Assembly (NCBI GenBank): GCA_963751775.1
Contig: CAVVVW010000003.1
Span: 62,001 to 126,000 of the forward strand
Source: CADEEN01 sp963751775
Lineage (GTDB): Bacteria > Pseudomonadota > Gammaproteobacteria > Burkholderiales > Burkholderiaceae_C
Reading direction: 5' to 3'
DNA: 64,000 nt
Shown: in pieces, positions 29,421-38,439 of the stretch
Layout of the letters: each line of letters begins with the position of its first letter
Position numbering within the stretch: the stretch's first letter is position 1
Program-made: the position numbers and the translations under genes
Notes under the pieces: model-generated
The model's database searches: none
What the model was told of the DNA's origin: nothing
What the model saw: only the letters and a program-made list of their open reading frames with translations

Positions 29421-29474
29421 CCGGCTTTGCCGGTCCGCCAGCGGCGCCCCCTTGAGGGGGAGCGGCGAAGCCGC
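29421..29474. repeat. Cluster of three small hairpins (REP-like)
   Basis: CCGGC-TTT-GCCGG, CCCCC-TTGA-GGGGG and GCGGC-GAA-GCCGC stand in a row in the gap between the ABM gene and the solute-binding protein gene. The CCCCCTTGAGGGGG unit with flanking GC is a familiar dispersed element in Burkholderiales. It may also act as a terminator. Confidence 0.6.
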
Positions 29475-29491
29475 AACGGGGGTGGTCAAGT

Positions 29492-30661
29492 TCACATCTT
29501 GCAGCCGCGGCCGGGGTCGGCCAGGGCCTTGACGGCGATGCCCTTGAACTCGTTGTTCTTGCCCACCGCCTCGCGCAGGTAGATGTCCTGCACCGGATTG
29601 TGCGAGGCCGACAGCGTGAACTTGCCGCGCGGGCTGTCGACGGTGGCCTTGCTCATCGCGGCGATCATCGCGTCGCGCTTGGCGAAATCGCCCTTGATGG
29701 CGGTCAGGCCTGCGCCGAGCAGCTGCGCCGCGTCGTAGCCCTGCACGGCGTAGACATCGGCGTTGGCCTTGAAGGTCAGGGCAAAGCTCTTGCGAAAGGC
29801 GTTGTTGCGCGGCGTGTCGAGGTTGTCGGCATAGTGCAGCGCGGTCTGCAGGCCCGTGGCCGACGAGCCTTGCGCTTCGAGCGTGCCGTCGGTCAGGAAG
29901 CCCGAGCCCAGCAACGGGATCGACTTCCTCAGCCCCGCCGCGTCGTAGTCCTTGACGAACTTCACGGCCCCGCCGCCGGCGAAGAAGGCGAACACCACGT
30001 CGGGCTTTTGCGCCGCGATCTCCGTCAGCAAGGCCTGGAACTCGACGCCGGGGAAGGGCAGGTTCAGGTCCTTGATGACCTTGCCGCCGCCCTTCTCGAA
30101 GGCCTCGGTGAAGCCTTTCACCGTCTCCTGGCCGGCGGCGTAGTTCCAGGTGATGGTCATGGCCCGCTTGTAGCCCTTGCCGGCGGCGACCACGCCGGTG
30201 GCGTAGCCCGGCTGCCAGTTCGTGAACGAGGTGCGGAAGATGTGCGGCGCGCACATCGCGCCGGTGATCGCGTCGGCGCCCGCGTTGGGCACGATCAGCA
30301 TGGTGTTGCTTTCCTTGGCCGCGCGCGCCATGGCCAGTGCCACGCCCGAGTGCACCGTGCCGACGATGACGTCGACGTTGTCGCGCTTGATCAGCTTGTT
30401 GACGTTGTCGGTGGCCTTGGAGGGCTCGCTCTCGTCGTCGACGCGGAAGTACTGGATCTCGCGCCCGCCGAGCTTGCCGCCCTGCTCCTGCACGTAGAGG
30501 CGAAAGCCGCGTTCGATGGAGTCGCCCAGCGCGGCGAAGGTGCCGGTGAACGGCAGCATCAGGCCGACCTTGAGCGGCGGCTGGCCCTGCGCCTGCGCGC
30601 TGCAGAAGGCGGCGGCGGCGCACAGGGCGAGCAGGGAGGGGCGTAGCAGGGCGGCATTCAT
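29492..30661 (-). CDS. ABC transporter solute-binding protein, branched-chain amino acid/aromatic acid type
   Basis: 389 residues: signal peptide (LLALCAAAAFCSAQAQG, cut near residue 25) and a type I periplasmic binding fold of the LivK/HmgA kind (PLKVGLMLPFTGTFAALGDS, IVGTVHSGVALAMARAA, AVQGYDAAQLLGAGL). Such proteins near aromatic catabolic genes often bind aromatic acids instead of leucine. The permease and ATPase genes are absent, so this is an orphan component. It is 94 bp downstream of the IclR gene on the same strand, so co-regulation with the pca-type operon is possible. Ligand unknown. Confidence 0.88.
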   Translation of the reverse strand: MNAALLRPSLLALCAAAAFCSAQAQGQPPLKVGLMLPFTGTFAALGDSIERGFRLYVQEQGGKLGGREIQYFRVDDESEPSKATDNVNKLIKRDNVDVIVGTVHSGVALAMARAAKESNTMLIVPNAGADAITGAMCAPHIFRTSFTNWQPGYATGVVAAGKGYKRAMTITWNYAAGQETVKGFTEAFEKGGGKVIKDLNLPFPGVEFQALLTEIAAQKPDVVFAFFAGGGAVKFVKDYDAAGLRKSIPLLGSGFLTDGTLEAQGSSATGLQTALHYADNLDTPRNNAFRKSFALTFKANADVYAVQGYDAAQLLGAGLTAIKGDFAKRDAMIAAMSKATVDSPRGKFTLSASHNPVQDIYLREAVGKNNEFKGIAVKALADPGRGCKM

Positions 30662-30755
30662 GGTCGAGTCTCCGTCAGGGGCTTAAGGGTGCGATGCGCC
30701 GGAGGATGCCTGCTCCGTGCCCGTCAGGGCAACGGTGTTATCGCGCAGTATTGAC

Positions 30756-31577
30756 TTAAAGCAACTGCCTGAGCCGCGCCTGCGCCTGCCGCAGCGGCGG
30801 CAGGCCGCTGGCCACCAGGTCATCGATCGACATGCGCGAGGCATGCACGGTCAGGTTCATCGCGGCCACCGTCTCGCCGCGCCAGTTGGCCAGCGGCACC
30901 GACAGCACGCGTGTGCCCAGCGCCAGCTCCTGGTCGACGGTGGCGTAGCCCTGCTCGCGCGTGCGCTGCAGCTCGGCGCGCAGCCGCTCGGGCCGGGTGA
31001 TGGTGTGCGGCGTCAGCGCGCGCAGCGTCTGTTGGGCCAGCCAGGCCTCGGACCGCTCCGCTGGCAGTGCGGCCACCAGCACCCGGCCATTGGCCGTGCA
31101 GTAGGCCGGCACGCGAACGCCCGGCTGCATGGTCGGCGCGACATTGCGTCCGCCGCTGGTGGCGGCGATGCAGATCACGTCGTCGATGTCGAGCACGCTG
31201 GCCACCGAGGCCTCCTTCAGCGTGTTGGCCAGCTCGATCAGTGCCGGCTGCACCACGCGCGGCAGCCGCGCCGAATGCAGGTAGCTCTGCGCCAGGCGCA
31301 GCACGCGCGGCGCAAGCGCAAACATCTTGCGCTCCTGGTGCACGAAGCCCAGGTGCGTGAGCGTCAACAGGTAGCGCCGCGCCGCGGCGCGGGTCAGCCC
31401 GGTGCGCTCGGCAACCTCGCTGATCGTCAGGCGCGGGCGCTCCTGGTCGAAGGCCTCGATCACGGCCAGGCCCTTTTCGAGGCCGGCCACCAGATCGCGC
31501 TTCAATGGGGCGGCCGTTCCGGCCGCGCCGTGGGTGGGGCCGGCGGGCGGCGCTGAAGGCGCGAGAGATTCGTCCAT
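30756..31577 (-). CDS. IclR-family regulator (PcaR/PobR type)
   Basis: 273 residues. N-terminal winged HTH (LTISEVAERTGLTRAAARRY, about 50-70) and a C-terminal effector domain (VPAYCTANGRVLVAALP, GYATVDQELALGTRVLSVPL). The close match is to the subgroup that controls the beta-ketoadipate pathway with beta-ketoadipate or related effectors. It begins 16 bp after the pcaF-type thiolase stop, so it is the last gene of the maleylacetate reductase-pcaIJF operon it probably controls. A matching palindrome lies before the operon at 35272. Confidence 0.88.
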   Translation of the reverse strand: MDESLAPSAPPAGPTHGAAGTAAPLKRDLVAGLEKGLAVIEAFDQERPRLTISEVAERTGLTRAAARRYLLTLTHLGFVHQERKMFALAPRVLRLAQSYLHSARLPRVVQPALIELANTLKEASVASVLDIDDVICIAATSGGRNVAPTMQPGVRVPAYCTANGRVLVAALPAERSEAWLAQQTLRALTPHTITRPERLRAELQRTREQGYATVDQELALGTRVLSVPLANWRGETVAAMNLTVHASRMSIDDLVASGLPPLRQAQARLRQLL

Positions 31578-31593
31578 GCCGTGTCGCCCGATC

Positions 31594-32798
<1,205 letters not shown>

Positions 32799-32805
32799 GG
32801 TGCGG

Positions 32806-33445
32806 TCAGGGCATCAGCGGCGCGCCGGTCGCGCGTTGCAAGTCTTCGAAGGACAGGCCGGCGACCTTGTCGATCAGCTTCAGGCCGGCTGCGGTGACGT
32901 CGATGACGGCCAGATCGGTGTAGATGCGGCTCACGCAGGCGATCCCCGTCAGCGGGTAGCTGCAGGTGGGCACGATTTTGCGCTCGCCGGCCTTGGTCAG
33001 GTGTTCCATCATCACGAAGGTCCTCTTCGCGCCGGTGGCCAGATCCATCGCGCCGCCGACGGCGGGAATCGCGTCGGGCGCACCGGTGTGCCAGTTGGCG
33101 AGATCGCCCTTGGCCGACACCTGGAACGCGCCGAGCACGCAGATGTCGATGTGGCCGCCGCGCATCATCGCGAAGCTGTCGGCGTGGTGAAAGAACGAGC
33201 CGCCCGGCAGCAGCGTGACGGGCTGCTTGCCGGCGTTGATCAGGTCGTAGTCTTCCTCGCCGGGGCCGGGCGCAGGGCCGACGCCGATGATGCCGTTCTC
33301 GCTGTGCAGGATCACTTCGCGGCCGGCCGGAATGAAGTTGCCCACCATCGTCGGCAGGCCGATGCCCAGGTTGACGATCGCGCCGTCGGGAATGTCCTGC
33401 GCCACGCGCCGGGCCATCTGCTTCGCGCGTCCACTTGCCGCTCAT
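32806..33445 (-). CDS. pcaJ: 3-oxoadipate CoA-transferase subunit B, one frameshift
   Basis: With PcaI moves CoA from succinyl-CoA to 3-oxoadipate. About 212 residues. The catalytic glutamate lies in SENGIIGVGP, and LLPGGSFFHHADSFAMMRGG is the PcaJ signature. The true start is ATG 33445 (MSGKWTREQMARRVAQ), overlapping the pcaI stop (ATGA); one extra G near 33422 (GAAGCAGATGG for GAACAGATGG) moves the N-terminus out of frame. Confidence 0.92.
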
Positions 33446-34146
33446 CAGGCCACCTGCCTGAAGCCGCCGGCGGCGGTGCTCGCGCGGGCGATCTTGACCA
33501 CGCGCTGCACGAACAGGCCCGGCGTCACGACCGCTTCCGGGTCGAGGCTGCCGAGCGCGACGACCTCGTGCACGCTGGCCACCGTCACCTTGGCCGCCAT
33601 GGCCATGATCGGGCCGAAGTTGCGCGCCGTCATGCGGTAGACCAGGTTGCCCCAGCGGTCGCCGCGCTCGGCCTTGATCAGTGCAAAGTCGGCGTGGATC
33701 GGCATCTCGAGCACATGGCCGCGGCCATCGATCACGCGCGTCTCCTTGCCCCGGGCCAGCTCGGTGCCGTAGCCGGTGGGCGTGAAGAAGCCGCCGATGC
33801 CGGCGCCGGCGGCGCGAATGCGCTCGGCCAGATTGCCCTGCGGTACCAGTTCCAGCTCGATCCGGCCGGCGCGGTACAGCGCATCGAAGTGATGGCTGTC
33901 GGCCTGACGCGGGTACGAGCAGATGATCTTGCGCACCCGTTTGGCCGCCAGCAGCGCCGCCAGGCCGGCCTCGCCATTGCCGGCGTTGTTGTTGACGATG
34001 ACCAGGTCCTTGGCGCCCTGGGCCAGCAGCGCCTCGGTCAGCTCGTTGGGCAGGCCGGCGGTGCCGAAGCCGCCGATCATCACCGTTGCGCCGTCGGGCA
34101 CGTCGGCAACTGCGGCTTCGCAGCTGGCGACGATCTTGTCGATCAT
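33445..34146 (-). CDS. pcaI: 3-oxoadipate CoA-transferase subunit A
   Basis: 233 residues, intact. The N-terminal GATVMIGGFGTAGLPNELTE and IVNNNAGNGEAGLAALL are diagnostic of family I CoA-transferase alpha chains, closest to PcaI, and GGFFTPTGYGTELARGKE lies in the middle. The ATG overlaps the stop of the maleylacetate reductase gene and its own stop overlaps the pcaJ start, both by ATGA, a strictly coupled set. It acts on 3-oxoadipate made by the reductase. Confidence 0.93.
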   Translation of the reverse strand: MIDKIVASCEAAVADVPDGATVMIGGFGTAGLPNELTEALLAQGAKDLVIVNNNAGNGEAGLAALLAAKRVRKIICSYPRQADSHHFDALYRAGRIELELVPQGNLAERIRAAGAGIGGFFTPTGYGTELARGKETRVIDGRGHVLEMPIHADFALIKAERGDRWGNLVYRMTARNFGPIMAMAAKVTVASVHEVVALGSLDPEAVVTPGLFVQRVVKIARASTAAGGFRQVA

Positions 34147-35222
34147 GGTTGCGGGGTTGCGCCGTCGAAGGCGCGTTGCAGCAGGGCCCGCAAGGCCGAG
34201 CGATCGAGCGGGCGCGGGTTCGGGTACTGATTCTGCACCGCCATCTCGGCGGCGCGGTCCAGGCCGTCGGCCGGCATGCCGATCGCCGCCAGCGAGACGG
34301 GCGCGCCATGCCGGCGCGCCAGGTCCTGCACCGCACGCGCGGCGGCGAGCGGGTGGCCCGCGTCGCGCACGCCGAGGGCGCGCGCCACGCGGGCCATCGC
34401 CGCGGGTGCCGCATCGGCGTTGTAGGCCAGCGCATGCGGCAGTACCACCGCGTGCACCTCGGCGTGCGGCAGCCCGAAGCTGCCGCCCAGCGTGTGGCAC
34501 AGCTTGTGGTGCAGGCCCATCGTGATCGCGCCGAGCACCGTGCCGCAGAGCCACGCGCCGTACAGCGCATCGCCGCGCGCATCGAGGTCGCGCGGGTCGG
34601 CCTGCATCGGCGCCAGCGCCGCCGCGCAGGCGCGGATGCCTTCTTCGGCCATCAGCGCGACGACCGGGTTGCCGTCGGGTGCGTACAGGCCCTCGGCCGC
34701 ATGCGCGATCGCGTTGAACGCGCTGGTCACGGTCACGGCCCAGGGCAGGCCGAGCGTCAGCTCGGGGTCGTAGATCACGGCGCGTGGCAGCACGCGCGCG
34801 TCGCGCCCGGTCTTCTTCGCGCCGCCTTCGGTCAGGCCGTAGATCGGCGTCATCTCGCTGCCGGCATAGGTGGTGGGTACGGCGACGATCGGCAAGCCCG
34901 ATTCGAGCGCGATCGCCTTGGCCAGCCCGGTGGTCGAGCCGCCGCCGATCGCCAGCGCGCAATCGGCCTGGAGCTGCCGCGCCATCTCGCGCGCCGCGCG
35001 CGCCGTCTCGACCGGCACATGCATCGCCGCCTGGCTGAACACGCCCACAGCGCGCTCGCCGAGCAGCGCCGCCGCGCGCTCGGCGAGCGCGCGCTGACCC
35101 GGCGTCGACAGCACCAGCACGCGCCGCGCGCCCAGGCGCTCGGCCTCCTCGGGCAGGCGAGCGAGCGTGCCGGGGCCGAAGATCACGCGCGTGGGCGCGG
35201 CCTGGTAGACGAAGGGCTTCAT
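34143..35222 (-). CDS. Maleylacetate reductase (iron-alcohol dehydrogenase superfamily)
   Basis: Reduces maleylacetate, the product of hydroxyquinol or chlorocatechol cleavage, to 3-oxoadipate with NAD(P)H. 359 residues, family length. Visible: GGGSTTGLAKAIALESGLPI (nucleotide loop), VPTTYAGSEMTPIYGLTEGG and MGLHHKLCHTLGGSFGLPHA; all are close to known MARs. First gene of the operon reductase-pcaI-pcaJ-pcaF-iclR, which leads from maleylacetate to acetyl-CoA and succinyl-CoA. The start ATG at 35222 faces the divergent MetE-like gene. Confidence 0.93.
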   Translation of the reverse strand: MKPFVYQAAPTRVIFGPGTLARLPEEAERLGARRVLVLSTPGQRALAERAAALLGERAVGVFSQAAMHVPVETARAAREMARQLQADCALAIGGGSTTGLAKAIALESGLPIVAVPTTYAGSEMTPIYGLTEGGAKKTGRDARVLPRAVIYDPELTLGLPWAVTVTSAFNAIAHAAEGLYAPDGNPVVALMAEEGIRACAAALAPMQADPRDLDARGDALYGAWLCGTVLGAITMGLHHKLCHTLGGSFGLPHAEVHAVVLPHALAYNADAAPAAMARVARALGVRDAGHPLAAARAVQDLARRHGAPVSLAAIGMPADGLDRAAEMAVQNQYPNPRPLDRSALRALLQRAFDGATPQP

Positions 35223-35271
35223 GGGCGCAGGCGGCGATTGCAGCACAGCCGCCGCGACGGCCTGAAGCGCG

Positions 35272-35296
35272 GCGGTGGAACTGTATTTTCCGCTGC
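35272..35296. promoter_or_regulatory. IclR-type palindrome in the divergent promoter region
   Basis: GCGGTGGAA - 7 nt - TTCCGCTGC; 7 of 9 positions are symmetric, and the TGGAA/TTCC core resembles IclR-family sites. It lies 50 bp before the maleylacetate reductase start and about 100 bp before the divergent MetE-like gene. Binding by the operon's own IclR protein is inference. Confidence 0.5.
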
Positions 35297-35393
35297 GGCC
35301 GGGGTCGCCACGGGGCCGCCCCGATTGCCAGCCGGGCCGCGCACGGTTGGAATGCAGCGCATCGGCCACCCCACGACGCCAGAGGACGACGCG

Positions 35394-36419
35394 ATGCTCT
35401 TTCCCACCACCATCGTCGGCAGCTTTCCGCAACCCGACTGGTTGATCGACCGCGACAAGCTCGCCGGCCGCTTCCCGCCGCGTGTGCGCGCGCGCGAGCT
35501 GTGGCGCGTCGCCGAGCCGTACCTGCAGCAGGCCTGGGAAGACGCCACGCTGCTGGCCATCCGCGCCCAGGAAGACGCCGGGCTGGACATCGTCAGCGAC
35601 GGCGAGATCCGGCGCGAGAGCTACTCCAACCGCTTCGCCACCGCGCTCGAGGGCGTCGACCTCGACAACCCCGGCAGCGCGCTCGACCGCTCGGGCCACC
35701 CGAACCCGGTGCCGCGCATCACCGGCAAGATCCGGCGCAAGCATGCGGTGGAGGTCGAAGACCTGCTGTTCCTGAAAGCGAACACGAAGAAGAGGATCAA
35801 GATCACCGTGCCCGGCCCGTTCACGATGAGCTGCCAGGCGCAGAACGACTTCTACGCCACCGACGCCGAAGCCGCGATGGACTACGCGGCCGCCGTCAAC
35901 GCCGAGATCCGCGACCTCTTCGCCGCCGGCGCCGACATCGTGCAGATCGACGAACCCTACATGCAGGCCCGGCCCGAAAAGGCGCGCCAGTACGGCCTGG
36001 CGGCGCTGAACCGCGCGCTCGAGGGCATCAGCGGCACGACCGCGGTGCACATCTGCTTCGGCTACGCGGCCGTCATCCACGAGCGGCCGAGCGGCTACTC
36101 CTTCCTGACCGAGCTGCGTGGCTGCGGCTGCAAGCAGGTGTCGATCGAGACCGCGCAATCCAGGCTCGACTGCTCGGTGCTGGCGCAACTCGACGACAAG
36201 CAGATCATGGTCGGCTGCCTCGACCTGTCGGACATGACGGTCGAGACGCCGCAGGTCGTGGCCGAGCGCATCCGCCGCGCGCTGCCGTACGTGGCCAAGG
36301 AACGCGTGATCCTGGCGCCCGACTGCGGCATGAAGTACCTGCCGCGCGAGGTCGCGGTGGGCAAGCTGAAGGCGATGGTCGAGGCGGCACGCATCCTGCG
36401 CGCGGAGCACCGCGCGTGA
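35394..36419 (+). CDS. Cobalamin-independent methionine synthase C-terminal-like methyltransferase
   Basis: 341 residues from the ATG at 35394 (AGAGGA upstream), about the size of the catalytic MetE barrel alone. LFPTTIVGSFPQPDWLIDR is the usual opening. The zinc ligands of MetE appear to be kept: His and Cys in AVHICFGY, Glu in VSIETAQSR, and Cys in LAPDCGMKYLPR. The N-terminal folate-binding half of MetE is absent, so the methyl donor must differ or bind elsewhere. Beside aromatic degradation genes it could handle methyl groups from methoxylated or betaine-like substrates; this is inference. Divergent from the maleylacetate reductase operon. Confidence 0.85.
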   Translation: MLFPTTIVGSFPQPDWLIDRDKLAGRFPPRVRARELWRVAEPYLQQAWEDATLLAIRAQEDAGLDIVSDGEIRRESYSNRFATALEGVDLDNPGSALDRSGHPNPVPRITGKIRRKHAVEVEDLLFLKANTKKRIKITVPGPFTMSCQAQNDFYATDAEAAMDYAAAVNAEIRDLFAAGADIVQIDEPYMQARPEKARQYGLAALNRALEGISGTTAVHICFGYAAVIHERPSGYSFLTELRGCGCKQVSIETAQSRLDCSVLAQLDDKQIMVGCLDLSDMTVETPQVVAERIRRALPYVAKERVILAPDCGMKYLPREVAVGKLKAMVEAARILRAEHRA

Positions 36420-36502
36420 GCCGCGGCGGGCGGCACACGACCCCCGCCCGCGCAACCTCAGTTCGAGGCCCGCATGAGTGACGGGCAGGGCTCGCCTGGC
36501 GG

Positions 36503-37510
36503 TCAGTTCAACGCGCGCGTGGGCGGCGGGCTGTGCTCGCCTGTCGGCGCGGCCGCCCGTGGCATTTTCGGCAGGCCGCGAAGCACATGCTCGGCATCGA
36601 GCGACCGGATCGGGATCGCCGCGTCGCGCGGGATGAGGCCCTGGGCGATCAGATTCTCGTAACGCAGCGCGCACACGCGCAGGAACGAAGAGAAGTTGCC
36701 GACCGCGCCGCGGTCGGCCACCAGTTCGTCGTAGAGCTTCTCGATCAACTGCGCCACCGTCATGCCGTCGCGGCCGGCGATCTCTTCGAGCACCGTCCAG
36801 TGCAGGTTCTCCAGCCGGATGCTGGTGACGACGCCATGCAGCCGCACCGATCGCGTGCGGCTCTCGTAGCTGGCGGGGTCGGCGCTGATGAAGATCTTGC
36901 ACATGGTTGGGCTGGCGTCGCGCCTGGCGAGCGCTACAGGCTCGATGCGCGTGCCGAGCACCTTCAGGAACTGGCCGATCCACGCCGGGTGCGCAGGCCA
37001 GGCCGGGGCGGTGACCAGGTTGCCGTCGGTGACGGCGCCGTCGATGGCGATGCCCATGTACTCGGCGCCGGCCAACTCGACCTCGACCTGGCAGGCCGGG
37101 TAGGCGCTGACCTTGCGTCCCTTGATCAGGCCGGTGGCGGCCAGCAGTTGCGCGCCGTGGCAGATCGACGCGACGGGTTTGTTGGCGGACAGGAAATGCC
37201 GCGTGATCTCGATCACGCGCGTATTCATGCGCAGGTACTCCGGTGCACGGCCGCCGGGGATCACCAGCGCGTCGTACTTGGCGGGGTCGATCTCGGCAAA
37301 CGTGGCGTTGAGGGTGAAGCGGTGGCCGGGCTTTTCGCTGTAGGTCTGCTGGCCTTCGAAGTCGTGGATCGCCGTCATCACGTGGTCGCCGCTCTTCTTG
37401 TCGGGCGCTACGGCGTGGACGGTGTGGCCCACCGCCTGCAGGGCCTGGAAAGGCACCATGACTTCGTAGTCTTCGCCGAAGTCGCCGCACAGCATCAGGA
37501 TCTTGCTCAT
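36503..37510 (-). CDS. DJ-1/PfpI-family protein read through into a ribbon-helix-helix domain
   Basis: 335 residues from ATG 37510. Residues 1-195 are a DJ-1/PfpI domain (KILMLCGDFGEDYEVMVPFQ, the nucleophile elbow ASICHGAQLLAA, and YPACQVEVELAG). After a 12-residue linker an internal ATG starts MCKIFISADPASYESRTRSV, a complete RHH_4 domain that is usually a separate protein of about 100 residues. It ends in a Pro-rich tail. Either a natural fusion or the loss of a stop by an indel joins them. The 61 in-frame codons upstream have no family match. It is divergent from TetR. Confidence 0.8.
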   Translation of the reverse strand: MSKILMLCGDFGEDYEVMVPFQALQAVGHTVHAVAPDKKSGDHVMTAIHDFEGQQTYSEKPGHRFTLNATFAEIDPAKYDALVIPGGRAPEYLRMNTRVIEITRHFLSANKPVASICHGAQLLAATGLIKGRKVSAYPACQVEVELAGAEYMGIAIDGAVTDGNLVTAPAWPAHPAWIGQFLKVLGTRIEPVALARRDASPTMCKIFISADPASYESRTRSVRLHGVVTSIRLENLHWTVLEEIAGRDGMTVAQLIEKLYDELVADRGAVGNFSSFLRVCALRYENLIAQGLIPRDAAIPIRSLDAEHVLRGLPKMPRAAAPTGEHSPPPTRALN

Positions 37511-37713
37511 CTCGAGATTCTCCAGTTGGGGGATGATGCCGCCATTGTTCGCCGCCGGCAGCGCCCAGGTAGTAATTGCATATCGGGCGTGTCGTGGTTT
37601 ACCCGCATGCAGAACGCTGCCGCGCGGGGCGACGGCCGGCTGGCGGCGTGGCGGCGAGGACGGCCAGCCTGCACTGCCTGCCGGGCTTGACATTGCTCGT
37701 CGGCCATCTAAAA

Positions 37714-37731
37714 TTTGAACGATCGTTTAAA
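37714..37731. promoter_or_regulatory. Palindromic operator before tetR
   Basis: TTTGAACGATCGTTTAAA, perfect core AACGATCGTT with TTT/AAA flanks and a single mismatch pair, 14 bp upstream of the TetR start. This form is typical of TetR autoregulatory sites. Confidence 0.65.
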
Positions 37732-37745
37732 CCAAGTGGTAAAGC

Positions 37746-38439
37746 ATGGCCTCGAAACCCGCAGTGCGCGTCGTCCGACCCGAGACCTCGAATCTGCATG
37801 ACGGCGACGCGACGCAGACCCGCGAGCGCATCCTGGACGCGACATTTCGGCGCCTGGTGTCCGACGGCTACGCGGCACTGAGCGTGCGCGAGATCGCCAA
37901 GGACGCAGGGGTCAACCATGCGCTGATCAACTACCACTTCCGCAGCAAGGATCAGCTGGTCATCGAGGTGCTCGATGCGATGAACAAGCGCCTGCTGGCG
38001 CGCCAGGCGTCGATGTACGAGAGCAGCGGTGGGTTTGCGCAGAAGTGGGCCCGTCGCGCGGCAGTTCTATCAGGACGACCTCGCGTCGGGCTTCGTGCGC
38101 CTGCAGGCCGAGCTGTGGGCCGCCAGCCTGTCCAACCCCGGTCTGCGCGAGAAGTTCCTGCCGCGCCTGCTGGCCTGGAAGCAGCTGGTGCTGGGCGCCG
38201 TGCGCGAGGCCATTGCCGCGCTGCAGGCCGACGGCACGACGCTGCCGCCGCCGTTCACGCCCGAAGTCATCGCCTGCTGGATCTCGGAGTTCTGGCTCGG
38301 CATGGAATTCGCCGACCTGCTGGGTGCGAAGGAAGAGCAGGTCCAGCACCGCGCGGCGCTGGATGCCGTTCAATGGCTGCTGGAGTCGCTGGACGCCAAG
38401 GCCGCCGCGCCCGCTGCCGTCCGCAGGAGCCGCCGATGA
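37746..38439 (+). CDS. TetR-family regulator, one frameshift
   Basis: About 230 residues. N-terminal HTH (RERILDATFRRLVSDGYAAL, SVREIAKDAGVNHALINYHF) is strongly TetR; the C-terminal ligand domain follows (FYQDDLASGFVRLQAELWAA) in another frame. The break lies near 38050 in a GGGCCC-rich stretch. The stop overlaps the start of the hydrolase-glycosyltransferase gene (ATGA), so the regulator and fusion enzyme form an operon, probably under the palindrome at 37714. Effector unknown. Confidence 0.88.
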
